The position numbers and the translations under genes are program-made. This document shows, piece after piece, positions 38,840-49,609 of a stretch of 64,000 bases of DNA. The number at the start of each line of letters is the position of its first letter. Positions within the stretch are counted from its first letter, which is position 1. A model generated the notes under the pieces. The model did not search any database. It was not told where the DNA came from and worked only from the letters and a program-made list of their open reading frames with translations. Origin of the DNA: Skeletonema tropicum (lineage: Eukaryota > Bacillariophyta > Thalassiosirophyceae > Thalassiosirales > Thalassiosiraceae); contig CM074142.1 in assembly GCA_037178625.1 (NCBI GenBank), forward strand, positions 1,984,001 through 2,048,000. The letters run 5' to 3'.

Positions 38840-40131
38840 AGCTCCTCTCATTGTTTAGATAGACTTCATAATATCCACGACCATGTCGTCCACAGCCACT
38901 ACTACTTACCTAACGGCCTTTTTGGCGACAGCGGAGATAAGACTATCAAAGAATGGAGTGGACGGAGAGCGATTGACCGGCTGCAAACGATGTCAAATTT
39001 CTGTTTAGCACACAGTATACAGAGAACAGAGAAGCAACCACAACAATAGAAGCAGAGGTGTGTTGAGGCGATAGTTATTTGAATGACGAGATGCAATTGA
39101 TCACACCGAGGAAAGAAGTATGACACGTCGGAGAACAAATAATAACACTGAGCAACGTGCTGCGAAATTGTGAAAGACTCATGCAAAATCAAAGCACGAA
39201 AGATGAGGTATGAGGTAGATAGTATCACAATTGAAGGTATTTCTCCAAATAAATCTTAACAGATAGTCGGTTGCTGCTAAAAAGAATCAACAAAAGTGCT
39301 GCTCTGTGATTTGCAACATTGCGTTGTGTCTTAACTTGCTGCAGCTGAAGCTACCCACTGTGCTACTTATGTAGGTGTCAGGAGTCTGGTCAGATAGAAG
39401 ATCACATCAACACACGCTGTAAGAATCCGAGTATAGGATCAAAGCAGCTGAGGTACACCAGCGGACACTTAAAAAGGAATCAGGCCGTTGGTTGCTTCTA
39501 TGGAGATGAAGAAGATATGGAAGCGGAATGACCGGCGGGGATATCTCATTCTCATTCCAAAGTGGAGGAATAACGCACATTGGACTCGTTCTAGTGAACT
39601 TAGAGGGACGAATCTACTACATTTCCACAACAAGTGTGGTGCTCTTTCGCTCACCAATTAAATAACATTTAGCTCAGAAGGCGCCGATGCACGTGTGATA
39701 GAAATGAATGCAACAATTCATCTCTGATAGATGATTGGTTTTGTGCGGTAGGTGTTTCTGTTGGAAATAATCTTGCAACTTGATCGTAGATACATATATG
39801 AAAAGCTGAGAGTATCTCTTCAGCCGGAATCAGAGGATTGCATGTAGAATGAAGCAAATTACATAGATATTAGACACCAACATTATTTTATTAAACTAGC
39901 AATAGCAAGATTATGTGGTTGTCACGCTGCGATTCGAATGAACTTCTTCCCTTTCCCTATGCCGTCCACATGTATGGACCAGAAGCCACATAATTCGGGA
40001 GATCACATCAAAGTCACAGCGGCCTTCTACTTCTAATTCTAATAGCCTAGCCCAAACCCTACTAAAATTACTGTCTACATTTGCAAGTTTCCATAAAACA
40101 TAAAAATACTACGTCGAAAGAAAAACTCCAC
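38840..40131. other. Intergenic, nothing supported
   Basis: No frame with protein-like composition; the right end is probably the 3' UTR of the gene fragment at 40132. Confidence 0.45.
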
Positions 40132-40337
40132 TCAAGGAGCCGGGTAATAATTCGACAATCTATCCCAAACCTTTTCCATGAACTTTTTCTTGGCACCCCT
40201 CTTGGTAATAGAACCATGTTCTGCAGCCAGCGCTTGCAACTCATCCAACGCCTCCTTCGTCTCAAGCGGGGCATACGGACAAGTCATAATGTGACAAAAC
40301 AAATGATGCGAAAAACTAGAGTCATGAAGTGACTCAA
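40132..40337 (-). CDS. 3' fragment of an unknown gene cut by the assembly gap
   Basis: The minus strand carries about 67 codons ending at 40132 (ETKEALDELQALAAEHGSIT .. KKKFMEKVWDRLSNYYPAP). The composition is protein-like, with an amphipathic helix. The 5' part is lost in the N run. No family can be given. Confidence 0.45.
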
Positions 40338-40837
40338 NNNNNNNNNNNNNNNNNNNNNNNNNNNNNNNNNNNNNNNNNNNNNNNNNNNNNNNNNNNNNNN
40401 NNNNNNNNNNNNNNNNNNNNNNNNNNNNNNNNNNNNNNNNNNNNNNNNNNNNNNNNNNNNNNNNNNNNNNNNNNNNNNNNNNNNNNNNNNNNNNNNNNNN
40501 NNNNNNNNNNNNNNNNNNNNNNNNNNNNNNNNNNNNNNNNNNNNNNNNNNNNNNNNNNNNNNNNNNNNNNNNNNNNNNNNNNNNNNNNNNNNNNNNNNNN
40601 NNNNNNNNNNNNNNNNNNNNNNNNNNNNNNNNNNNNNNNNNNNNNNNNNNNNNNNNNNNNNNNNNNNNNNNNNNNNNNNNNNNNNNNNNNNNNNNNNNNN
40701 NNNNNNNNNNNNNNNNNNNNNNNNNNNNNNNNNNNNNNNNNNNNNNNNNNNNNNNNNNNNNNNNNNNNNNNNNNNNNNNNNNNNNNNNNNNNNNNNNNNN
40801 NNNNNNNNNNNNNNNNNNNNNNNNNNNNNNNNNNNNN
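40338..40837. other. Assembly gap, 500 N
   Basis: Exactly 500 N, the usual placeholder for a gap of unknown size. The left LTR and most of the gag of the adjacent copia element are probably inside it. Confidence 1.
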
Positions 40838-41114
40838 CCTGACACCAAGAAGGATTACGAGAAACAAGGACGCGAGCGGATGGAAGCCATGCTATTCTTG
40901 TCAATGCTGACCGCTCACGGTATGGTACCACTGTCCCCCCCCCCCCCCCCCCCCCCCCGATGCCCTGCGCCAAGATTACATCAAGGGAACGTCATCGTAC
41001 CCCAAGAATCTCAACACTGCATACGCCCTACTCAGATCAGTGAAGGTCACGAAAAAGGCGCCTTATGTCCCTAGCGATACTGGGCACACTTTTAACCAGA
41101 ATGGAGAGTCCTAG
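40838..41114 (+). pseudogene. Copia gag remnant, frameshifted
   Basis: Three frames together read as the end of a diatom copia Gag: KKDYEKQGRERMEAMLFL, then (after a one-base shift) NADRSRYGTTV, then a 24-base C run (40935-40958), then DALRQDYIKGTSSYPKNLN to a TAG at 41112. The C run encodes Pro in any frame and is a likely polymerase or assembly slip site, so part of the damage may be a sequencing artefact. Confidence 0.75.
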
Positions 41115-41284
41115 TGAACGATGGAGACGATGACGATTAAAAACAAAGTATGGCCGCCGTGCCCCCGATGTGGCAGAACCCAACCACCCTCGGACGGAAT
41201 GCCGTGCAAGTGGCATGATAATGGTGAGCGCCTTCTCTCTGATGATGGTACACTTCTTCACATGGAAGGACACAATCAGTTGGT

Positions 41285-44200
41285 GGTGAAGTTGAGGATG
41301 AGGAGGTGATTGAGAATGAGGATGCATCGGTCGAAGTAAGTGCAGATGATGATATTATTCGTTGCAGTATTGACTATGATTATGACGAGCTCATGTTCCA
41401 CCAATCCGATACCTACAGCACGTGTTCTAAGAATGGAAATGAAATCCCTGCGGAATGGATACTGCTAGACTCTCAAAGTTCCATCGACGTGTTCTGCAAT
41501 GAAAAGCTTCTGTCTCAGATTTACACGGCGAAGACGACTATGAGGATTCGATGCAACGCAGGGGTGAAGCAAACAAATTTAAGGGGTTATCTGTCTGGTT
41601 ATGGATGGGTGTGGTATTATCCTGAAGGGATTGCCAACATTCTATCGCTTAGCCGGGTGAAGGAGCAGTTCAGGGTCACATACGACTCGTCTACCAACAA
41701 CTGCTTCCAAGTTCACAAGAACAATGGGAAGATTCTTAATTTCAGGGAGGCATCACGACGGCTGTACTATTTCAACACTGCTGATCGGGATGAGGAGCAT
41801 AGTCTTTTAGTCAATACTGTAGCGGATAATATAAATCAATTTTCTGCTTATGATGTTGCGAATGCACGGAAAGCTCGCAGTCTCCAGCGGATCATCGGTC
41901 GCCCGGCAACAAAAGATTTCATGCGGTATGTGAAGGAGAATCTTATCCCCAACTGTCCCATCACCACTAGGGATATCTTGAACGCGGAGACAATCTGGGG
42001 CCCTGACATTGGATCCCTCAAAGGAAAGACGGTGCGACAACGTCCGGCACCCATTCGTGTCACCATTACTGATCTACCACCGCAGATCATGCCAAATTAC
42101 CGTGACGTCACCCTATCCGTTGACATAATGAAAGTGACCGGCATTCCCTTCCTGTTATCTATCAGCCGACACATCAAGTTTGGATCGGCCGGTAAGCTGG
42201 ACACAATGAAAGACGCTCACATCCTTAAACACTTCAAGGCGATTGTCAGTGCTTATGCCATTCGAGGCTTCAGGGTAACAATCATGCTAGCGGATGGCCA
42301 ATTTGAATCGATGCGAGGAGACATTGCAGACTTACATGTTCATCTTCATGTGGTTGCTCGTGATGAGCACGTGCCCGAGATCGAGCGTTACATCCGGACC
42401 ATCAAGGAGCGTACCCGTGCATCCTACAATATTATGCCTTTCCAGCATGTCCCGCCTATCTTCGTAATCGAAATGGTGTACAGCGCCGTCTGGTGGCGCA
42501 ATATGTTCCCTCTGTCGACGGGCATCTCCACCACTCAGAGTCCTGCTGAGATTGTTCTCAATCGTAAGCTTGACCACAACAAACACTGCGGGGTTGAACT
42601 CTTCGAGTATGCTCAGACCCACGAAGAGCATGACAACTCCATGTCCCCTCGCACTATTGGTGCTATTGCCACCCGCCCTACTGGGGACGGTTCGTACAAC
42701 TTCATCAGCCTATCTACGGGACGCGTCATCAACAGACGCAGCTTCACCCGCCTCCCTTTACCTGAGGATGCCATAACAAGGGTCCACCATCTGGCACGCC
42801 GTGCCAAGGCAGCACGGAATCTTACCTTTACTAACCGTGATAATATTGATCTCGATACCCTATACGCCGACTTAGACCGTGATGAGGACGATCTTCCGCT
42901 TGATGAGGCGGAGACCGCAGGAGTGGATGATGATAATGATGATAATGATGAAAGTGATGAGGATTATAATGATGAAAGTGATGAGGATTATGACCCTGCC
43001 GAAGACGACGACGCAGATTCCGATGATGATGATGATGATGATGACGACTATGGCAACGAGGCAGATGAAAATGAAAACGATGAAATAAACCACACAACAA
43101 ATGCAGGAGTGAATAATGCGCCAGATGTCGAAACAGCAGGAGTGGACGATGAGGAAACAACAGGAGTGGACGACGACGAGCCAGGAGAAATAAACGATGA
43201 CGAAACAGCAGGAGTGTACAAAGAAGTAAATGATGATGAAACAACAGGAGTGGATAATGATGAAGCAACAGGAATGGCAGACGAAACAATTACGGAAGAT
43301 GTCAACCAGGAAGAAGGTGAAACCACAGGAGTGCGAAGAAGCACACGTGCAAGAAAGCCCAACTCCCTCTACTCAACATCTGAATACGTCAACGTCACAA
43401 GTGGAAGGGTTCACGTGATGAATCCGAGAATGTTCAGCAACGCAGCGGTAAGAAAGGCAACGCAATCACCCCTCAACGATCAGTTCAGCTCAGAATACAA
43501 CATGTTTGCCACATTCGGTGAGATCCCACGAGACATTGATCAATTCCTACTACTCAACATGGATGGAGAGGAGGACAATGGATACAGCGAAATACTCATT
43601 GCTCAGAGTGAAGCGGAATGGATGTTTTTAACTGATCACCTCGGATGGAAGCAAGGACTACAAGGGGATGAAAGTGAAATCGATCAGGAGCCAGAGTACC
43701 TCTTCACCACGGAGCAGATGAACTGGAAGAAAGGACTAAAAGTTTTCGGAGAAAAAGGAGAGGAAGCCATTCAAAAGGAACTGCAGCAGATTCACGATAT
43801 GGAGGGTTTTCAACCCAAGCACTGGTATGAACTCACCAAAGAGGAGAGGGCAGAGGCTCTCAAGTACCTCATGTATCTGAAGGAGAAGCGAGACGGCAGA
43901 ATCAAAGGCAGAGGATGCGCAGACGGTAGAAAACAACGAGCATATATACCCAAGGCGGAGGCATCATCACCCACTGCAACGCTTGCTGGTATTATGCTTA
44001 CATGTATGGTAGACGCCTACGAAAAAAGAGACGTAGCCACGGCGGACATTCCAGGGGCATTCATTCAAACGAAGATGCCCAAGGAAGACAGGGACGTACA
44101 CGTCGTTCTAGATGGTCGAATGGCGGAACTCCTAGCCAAAATATCTCCGGATGATTATCAAAAATACGTCCACAATCACCGAGGACAATCGCACATATAC

Positions 44201-45565
44201 TGCAAACTGAATGTTGCACTATACGGAACCCTGAAGGGGGCCGTCCTCTTCTGGAAAAAGCTTTCATCATACCTGAAGGACCAAGGTTTCGTCGTCAATC
44301 CATACGACTGGTGCGTAGCCAACAAGGAGATAAATGAGAAACAATGTACCATCGTGTGGCATGTGGATGATCTGAAGATATCACACGTCGATTCAAAGGT
44401 TGTAGATGAAGTGCTGTCATCCCTGAAAGAGGAATTCGGGAAAGTTGGAGAGCTAACTGTCAAAAGGGGAAAGGTGCACGATTATCTGGGCATGACGCTC
44501 GACTTTTCGGACGAGAACAGCGTGATGGTGAATATGGAAAAATACCTCAACGAAGTATTGGAGGACCTTCCTGAAGACATGGATGGTACGGCAGCGACTC
44601 CTGCGGCAAGTCATTTATTCAAAACACGGGACGATGCACCGAAGCTTGATGAAGAAAGAGCTGCATTGTTCCACCGCGTTACAGCCCAATTACTATTCGC
44701 ATCACAACGCGCAAGACCTGACCTCCGGACCGCTGTATCATTCCTGACCAAGCGTGTACAGGAACCAGATGAAGATGACTATAAGAAGCTCGCACGCGTC
44801 ATCAAGTACGTCAGAAGAACTAAATTCCTGCGCCTGAAGATTGAGACGAATAGACTTGATCAGAATCATTGGTTTATCGACGGAGCTTTCGCGGTACATG
44901 ATGATATGAAAAGCCACACTGGTGCATACATGACGTTCGGAAAGGGAATGGTGAATGGCATGTCCAGCGCACAAAAGATCAACACTACAAGCTCAACTGA
45001 GGCGGAGGTAGTCGCAGTGCATGACAATATGCCTGGGATCCTGTGGACCAGGTACTTCATGGAAGCACAAGGATATCCCATGAAACCGTCAGTCGTACAC
45101 CAAGATAACCAAAGCGCCATGCTCCTTGAGACCAATGGAAAGGGATCGAGCGGAAAGCGCACTAGACACATGAACATTAGATACTTCTTCGTGGCAGACG
45201 TACAGGAGAGAAGACAAATCACTATGGAGTATTGTCCCACAGACGAGATGATCGGTGATTTCTTTACCAAGCCCTTAGGAGGATCCAAATTCAGACGGTT
45301 CAGGAACATCATCATGAACATTGAACACGATGAACATGGCCCTGTGGACGTGGACGAACTAATGGGCATCCATCATGAGAAATTACAGAGAAGATTTGAG
45401 AGAGAGAATGGGAATGAGTCCACGAACGTTCCACAATCACCACAACAGTTCGTGAACTCACCGGAGTGTGTTGGAACTGTAAATCGGGGTTCTCTAGACA
45501 ACACAAAACGTGAGAAACCCAACAAGAAACTATCTTACTGTGACGTAGTAAAAGGCTCATCTTGA
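41285..45565 (+). CDS. Copia pol polyprotein (PR-IN-RT-RNH)
   Basis: The frame is open from 41246; the first codons with recognisable sequence are near 41285 and there is no ATG at the start, so expression probably needs frameshifting from gag. Residues are counted from 41306. Protease LLDSQSS lies near residue 55. Integrase includes SVDIM (about 270), ADGQFE (about 329) and PEIERYIRTIKER (about 360). An acidic region with repeats of the type ETAGVDDDE spans about 530-690. The RT has ATADIPGAFIQT and WHVDDLKISH (about 1015). RNase H has FIDGAF, STEAE and HQDNQSAM. The frame is intact over about 1420 codons, suggesting a young copy. Confidence 0.92.
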   Translation, partial: GEVEDEEVIENEDASVEVSADDDIIRCSIDYDYDELMFHQSDTYSTCSKNGNEIPAEWILLDSQSSIDVFCNEKLLSQIYTAKTTMRIRCNAGVKQTNLRGYLSGYGWVWYYPEGIANILSLSRVKEQFRVTYDSSTNNCFQVHKNNGKILNFREASRRLYYFNTADRDEEHSLLVNTVADNINQFSAYDVANARKARSLQRIIGRPATKDFMRYVKENLIPNCPITTRDILNAETIWGPDIGSLKGKTVRQRPAPIRVTITDLPPQIMPNYRDVTLSVDIMKVTGIPFLLSISRHIKFGSAGKLDTMKDAHILKHFKAIVSAYAIRGFRVTIMLADGQFESMRGDIADLHVHLHVVARDEHVPEIERYIRTIKERTRASYNIMPFQHVPPIFVIEMVYSAVWWRNMFPLSTGISTTQSPAEIVLNRKLDHNKHCGVELFEYAQTHEEHDNSMSPRTIGAIATRPTGDGSYNFISLSTGRVINRRSFTRLPLPEDAITRVHHLARRAKAARNLTFTNRDNIDLDTLYADLDRDEDDLPLDEAETAGVDDDNDDNDESDEDYNDESDEDYDPAEDDDADSDDDDDDDDDYGNEADENENDEINHTTNAGVNNAPDVETAGVDDEETTGVDDDEPGEINDDETAGVYKEVNDDETTGVDNDEATGMADETITEDVNQEEGETTGVRRSTRARKPNSLYSTSEYVNVTSGRVHVMNPRMFSNAAVRKATQSPLNDQFSSEYNMFATFGEIPRDIDQFLLLNMDGEEDNGYSEILIAQSEAEWMFLTDHLGWKQGLQGDESEIDQEPEYLFTTEQMNWKKGLKVFGEKGEEAIQKELQQIHDMEGFQPKHWYELTKEERAEALKYLMYLKEKRDGRIKGRGCADGRKQRAYIPKAEASSPTATLAGIMLTCMVDAYEKRDVATADIPGAFIQTKMPKEDRDVHVVLDGRMAELLAKISPDDYQKYVHNHRGQSHIYCKLNVALYGTLKGAVLFWKKLSSYLKDQGFVVNPYDWCVANKEINEKQCTIVWHVDDLKISHVDSKVVDEVLSSLKEEFGKVGELTVKRGKVHDYLGMTLDFSDENSVMVNMEKYLNEVLEDLPEDMDGTAATPAASHLFKTRDDAPKLDEERAALFHRVTAQLLFASQRARPDLRTAVSFLTKRVQEPDEDDYKKLARVIKYVRRTKFLRLKIETNRLDQNHWFIDGAFAVHDDMKSHTGAYMTFGKGMVNGMSSAQKINTTSSTEAEVVAVHDNMPGILWTRYFMEAQGYPMKPSVVHQDNQSAMLLETNGKGSSGKRTRHMNIRYFFVADVQERRQITMEYCPTDEMIGDFFTKPLGGSKFRRFRNIIMNIEHDEHGPVDVDELMGIHHEKLQRRFERENGNESTNVPQSPQQFVNSPECVGTVNRGSLDNTKREKPNKKLSYCDVVKGSS

Positions 45566-45652
45566 AGAGCCAAGATATGGAGGAAGACCTCAAGATACGG
45601 AGGATGATCACCATGAGCCTCAACAGCCAAGGATGCTCTTACTTTATCAACT

Positions 45653-45786
45653 ATGTTAGTGCTTCGTGAATAACATAGTAATAACATAGTAATACGTTTG
45701 TTTACTGGATAGAGCATCTTGTCGGTGGTAATAGGCTGGAGCGGTAGTCTTCGTCGTTGAGCCCTGACCGGATTTTATCTTCAACA
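45653..45786 (+). repeat. Probable right LTR of the copia element
   Basis: The segment starts tgttagtgcttcg and ends cttcaaca (TG..CA) right where the tandem array sequence gatacagcagc begins. The left copy is not available, so the left border is a guess based on the TG. The next five bases, gatac, would be the target duplication. Confidence 0.5.
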
Positions 45787-45985
45787 GATACAGCAGCAAT
45801 GATGAGAAGAAGTCGATAGATTCGAATATGAAGATTGTCACCCTCCATTCCCTGGCAATCGACCTACTCATATACCTACACGCAGGCCCATCGAGTTCGC
45901 CATTTTAGCATTGCATTGTGCATTGTTCATTCACTGCGCTGATCTCTAGATAAACCCTTCTTGTCAACACGCACAAATTATTGCA

Positions 45986-46414
45986 ATGCATCCGCCGACA
46001 ACATGTTCGTCCTACTCATCTCAGGCTCAGGCTCTTCTCGATCACACGGTTGCGACAACTGCAACAATCAAAAGCCCGCAGCGAAATGATAAAAGTGATA
46101 TGGATATGGCCGGCAGTTCTCCAAATAATGTCTCGCGCTCCTCTCCACAACTACACAGCGTTGATGTGAAACCAAATAATTATAATTATCAAACGAGTCA
46201 ACAGCAGCAGCAACAACAACAACAACATCTGACGAATAACAATCATCATTATATATCACGCAATGCTACAAAAATCATCAAGGGTGAAATTCATAACGTT
46301 TGTCTCACCATGCAATCTGATCCTCGCTATTATATAAGTAGAAGTACTTCGAACAACTCCTCTTCCGATGGCGATGGAGGTGATACAGCAGCAATGATGA
46401 GAAGAAGTCGATAG
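45986..46414 (+). CDS. PolyQ small protein, array copy 1, 142 aa
   Basis: ATG at 45986 (MHPPTTCSSYSSQAQALLDH). The protein has a Ser/Thr-rich start, SDMDMAGSSPNNVSRSSPQL, a Gln tract (about nine Q, mixed CAG/CAA), then a better conserved block (HHYISRNATKIIKGEIHNVC), DPRYYISRSTS and a Ser/Arg tail ending RRSR. No family was recognised. Purity of the frame in repeated copies argues for a gene, or for a very recent duplication. The leader has cacgcacaaattattgca before the ATG. This copy has an extra GD pair (DGDGGD). Its upstream sequence is cut by the copia LTR, leaving about 200 bp of leader. Confidence 0.6.
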   Translation: MHPPTTCSSYSSQAQALLDHTVATTATIKSPQRNDKSDMDMAGSSPNNVSRSSPQLHSVDVKPNNYNYQTSQQQQQQQQQHLTNNNHHYISRNATKIIKGEIHNVCLTMQSDPRYYISRSTSNNSSSDGDGGDTAAMMRRSR

Positions 46415-46580
46415 ATTCGAATATGAAGATTGTCACCCTCCATTCCCTGGCAATCGACCTACTCATATACCTACACGCAGGCCCATCGAGTTCGCCATTT
46501 TAGCATTGCATTGTGCATTGTTCATTCACTGCGCTGATCTCTAGATAAACCCTTCTTGTCAACACGCACAAATTATTGCA

Positions 46581-47003
46581 ATGCATCCGCCGACAACATG
46601 TTCGTCCTACTCATCTCAGGCTCAGGCTCTTCTCGATCACACGGTTGCGACAACTGCAACAATCAATAGCCCGCAGCGAAATGATAAAAGTGATATGGAT
46701 ATGGCCGGCAGTTCTCCAAATGATGTCTCGCGCTCCTCTCCACAACTACACAGCGTTGATGTGAAACCAAATAATTATAATTATCAAACGAGTCAACAGC
46801 AGCAGCAACAACAACAACAACATCTGACGAATAACAATCATCATTATATATCACGCAATGCTACAAAAATCATCAAGGGTGAAATTCATAACGTTTGTCT
46901 CACCATGCAATCTGATCCTCGCTATTATATAAGTAGAAGTACTTCGAACAACTCCTCTTCCGATGGAGGTGATACAGCAGCAATGATGAGAAGAAGTCGA
47001 TAG
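46581..47003 (+). CDS. PolyQ small protein, array copy 2, 140 aa
   Basis: Same product as copy 1 except NSPQ for KSPQ, PNDVS for PNNVS, and DGGD without the extra GD pair. Confidence 0.6.
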   Translation: MHPPTTCSSYSSQAQALLDHTVATTATINSPQRNDKSDMDMAGSSPNDVSRSSPQLHSVDVKPNNYNYQTSQQQQQQQQQHLTNNNHHYISRNATKIIKGEIHNVCLTMQSDPRYYISRSTSNNSSSDGGDTAAMMRRSR

Positions 47004-47169
47004 ATTCGAATATGAAGATTGTCACCCTCCATTCCCTGGCAATCGACCTACTCATATACCTACACGCAGGCCCATCGAGTTCGCCATTTTAGCATTGCAT
47101 TGTGCATTGTTCATTCACTGCGCTGATCTCTAGATAAACCCTTCTTGTCAACACGCACAAATTATTGCA

Positions 47170-47592
47170 ATGCATCCGCCGACAACATGTTCGTCCTACT
47201 CATCTCAGGCTCAGGCTCTTCTCGATCACACGGTTGCGACAACTGCAACAATCAAAAGCCCGCAGCGAAATGATAAAAGTGATATGGATATGGCCGGCAG
47301 TTCTCCAAATAATGTCTCGCGCTCCTCTCCACAACTACACAGCGTTGATGTGAAACCAAATAATTATAATTATCAAACGAGTCAACAGCAGCAGCAACAA
47401 CAACAACAACATCTGACGAATAACAATCATCATTATATATCACGCAATGCTACAAAAATCATCAAGGGTGAAATTCATAACGTTTGTCTCACCATGCAAT
47501 CTGATCCTCGCTATTATATAAGTAGAAGTACTTCGAACAACTCCTCTTCCGATGGAGGTGATACAGCAGCAATGATGAGAAGAAGTCGATAG
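47170..47592 (+). CDS. PolyQ small protein, array copy 3, 140 aa
   Basis: Closest to copy 1 (KSPQ, PNNVS), without the GD insertion. Confidence 0.6.
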   Translation: MHPPTTCSSYSSQAQALLDHTVATTATIKSPQRNDKSDMDMAGSSPNNVSRSSPQLHSVDVKPNNYNYQTSQQQQQQQQQHLTNNNHHYISRNATKIIKGEIHNVCLTMQSDPRYYISRSTSNNSSSDGGDTAAMMRRSR

Positions 47593-47758
47593 ATTCGAAT
47601 ATGAAGATTGTCACCCTCCATTCCCTGGCAATCGACCTACTCATATACCTACACGCAGGCCCATCGAGTTCGCCATTTTAGCATTGCATTGTGCATTGTT
47701 CATTCACTGCGCTGATCTCTAGATAAACCCTTCTTGTCAACACGCACAAATTATTGCA

Positions 47759-48121
47759 ATGCATCCGCCGACAACATGTTCGTCCTACTCATCTCAGGCT
47801 CAGGCTCTTCTCGATCACACGGTTGCGACAACTGCAACAACCAAAAGCCCGCACCCGCAGCGAAATGATAAAAGTGATATGGATATGGCCGGCAGTTCTC
47901 CAAATAATGTCTCGCGCTCCTCTCCACAACTACACAGCGTTGATGTGAAACCAAATAATTATAATTATCAAACGAGTCAACAGCAGCAGCAACAACAACA
48001 ACAACAACATCTGACGAATAACAATCATCATTATATATCACGCAATGCTACAAAAATCATCAAGGGTGAAATTCATAACGTTTGTCTCACCATGCGATCT
48101 GATCCTCGCTATTATATATAA
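47759..48121 (+). pseudogene. PolyQ small protein, array copy 4, truncated
   Basis: An extra TA in the attatatataag run near 48113 creates a stop after DPRYYI, so the Ser/Arg tail (about 20 aa) is lost. The copy also carries SPHPQ (a two-residue gain), one more Gln, and R for Q in TMRSD. Confidence 0.6.
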
Positions 48122-48358
48122 GTAGAAGTACTTCGAACAACTCCTCTTCCGATGGAGGTGATACAGCAGCAATGATGAGAAGAAGTCGATAGATTCGAAT
48201 ATGAAGATTGTCACCCTCCATTCCCTGGCAATCGACCTACTCATATACCTACACGCAGGCCCATCGAGTTCGCCATTTTAGCATTGCATTGTGCATTGTT
48301 CATTCACTGCGCTGATCTCTAGATAAACCCTTCTTGTCAACACGCACAAATTATTGCA

Positions 48359-48784
48359 ATGCATCCGCCGACAACATGTTCGTCCTACTCATCTCAGGCT
48401 CAGGCTCTTCTCGATCACACGGTTGCGACAACTGCAACAACCAAAAGCCCGCACCCGCAGCGAAATGATAAAAGTGATATGGATATGGCCGGCAGTTCTC
48501 CAAATAATGTCTCGCGCTCCTCTCCACAACTACACAGCGTTGATGTGAAACCAAATAATTATCAAACGAGTCAACAGCAGCAGCAACAACAACAACAACA
48601 ACATCTGACGAATAACAATCATCATTATATATCACGCAATGCTACAAAAATCATCAAGGGTGAAATTCATAACGTTTGTCTCACCATGCGATCTGATCCT
48701 CGCTATTATATAAGTAGAAGTACTTCGAACAACTCCTCTTCCGATGGAGGTGATACAGCAGCAATGATGAGAAGAAGTCGATAG
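48359..48784 (+). CDS. PolyQ small protein, array copy 5, 141 aa
   Basis: Full length with SPHPQ and TMRSD; it lacks one of the two NY pairs (PNNYQTS instead of PNNYNYQTS). Confidence 0.6.
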   Translation: MHPPTTCSSYSSQAQALLDHTVATTATTKSPHPQRNDKSDMDMAGSSPNNVSRSSPQLHSVDVKPNNYQTSQQQQQQQQQQHLTNNNHHYISRNATKIIKGEIHNVCLTMRSDPRYYISRSTSNNSSSDGGDTAAMMRRSR

Positions 48785-48950
48785 ATTCGAATATGAAGAT
48801 TGTCACCCTCCATTCCCTGGCAATCGACCTACTCATATACCTACACGCAGGCCCATCGAGTTCGCCATTTTAGCATTGCATTGTGCATTGTTCATTCACT
48901 GCGCTGATCTCTAGATAAACCCTTCTTGTCAACACGCACAAATTATTGCA

Positions 48951-49310
48951 ATGCATCCGCCGACAACATGTTCGTCCTACTCATCTCAGGCTCAGGCTCT
49001 TCTCGATCACACGGTTGCGACAACTGCAACAACCAAAAGCCCGCAGCGAAATGATAAAAGTGATATGGATATGGCCGGCAGTTCTCCAAATGATGTCTCG
49101 CGCTCCTCTCCACAACTACACAGCGTTGATGTGAAACCAAATAATTATAATTATCAAACGAGTCAACAGCAGCACCAACACCAACAACAACAACAACATC
49201 TGACGAATAACAATCATCATTATATATCACGCAATGCTACAAAAATCATCAAGGGTGAAATTCATAACGTTTGTCTCACCATGCGATCTGATCCTCGCTA
49301 TTATATATAA
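48951..49310 (+). pseudogene. PolyQ small protein, array copy 6, truncated
   Basis: It has the same TA gain as copy 4 near 49302, giving a stop after DPRYYI. The Gln tract is interrupted by two His (QQHQHQQ). Confidence 0.6.
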
Positions 49311-49449
49311 GTAGAAGTACTTCGAACAACTCCTCTTCCGATGGAGGTGATACAGCAGCAATGATGAGAAGAAGTCGATAGATTCGAATATGAAGATTGT
49401 CACCCTCCATTCCCTGGCAATCGACCTACTCATATACCTACACGCAGGC

Positions 49450-49609
49450 CAGAGGAGCGCGAGACATTATTTGGAGAACTGCCGGCCATATCCATATCAC
49501 TTTTATCATTTCGCTGCGGGCTTTTGATTGTTGCAGTTGTCGCAACCGTGTGATCGAGAAGAGCCTGAGCCTGAGATGAGTAGGACGAACATGTTGTCGG
49601 CGGATGCAT
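49450..49609 (-). pseudogene. PolyQ small protein, inverted 5' fragment
   Basis: On the minus strand an ATG at 49609 begins the same protein, but the sequence joins the forward array at 49450 after MAGSSPNNVSRSS, so the second half is missing. Confidence 0.7.

Larger units (their letters stand above)
40838..45786 (+). mobile_element. CoDi-like Ty1/copia element (5' end in gap)
   Basis: The order is gag remnant, zinc-knuckle region (CPRCGRTQPPSDGMPC near 41160), pol (protease-integrase-RT-RNase H) and a right LTR of about 134 bp. This order, with integrase before RT, is Ty1/copia. The wording of the motifs (LLDSQSSIDVF, RTRHMNIRYFF, DFFTKPLGGSKF) is that of diatom CoDi elements. The right end lies exactly at the first unit of the polyQ tandem array. 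Confidence 0.9.
45787..49449 (+). repeat. Tandem array, unit about 590 bp, six units plus a partial
   Basis: The landmark gatacagcagcaatgatgag recurs at 45787, 46382, 46971, 47560, 48160, 48752 and 49349, giving periods of 589-600 bp. Units differ by a few substitutions, by the CAA/CAG count and by a TA insertion. Each holds one short ORF preceded by about 170 bp of intergenic sequence. The last unit stops at 49449, where the array inverts. Confidence 0.95.

Noticed and set aside
42831..43362. Several antisense and other-frame ORFs in the acidic region of copia pol
   Set aside because: They are shadows of the GAT/GAC-rich acidic coding repeat.
46068..49230. Minus-strand frames of 63-96 codons repeated in the 590-bp array
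   Set aside because: They are antisense shadows of the polyQ ORF (poly-Val opposite the CAA/CAG tract) and lack a conserved leader.
45787..49449. CRISPR or satellite interpretation of the 590-bp array
   Set aside because: Units are long, nearly identical throughout and each holds an ORF, so it is a gene tandem array, not spacer-repeat structure.
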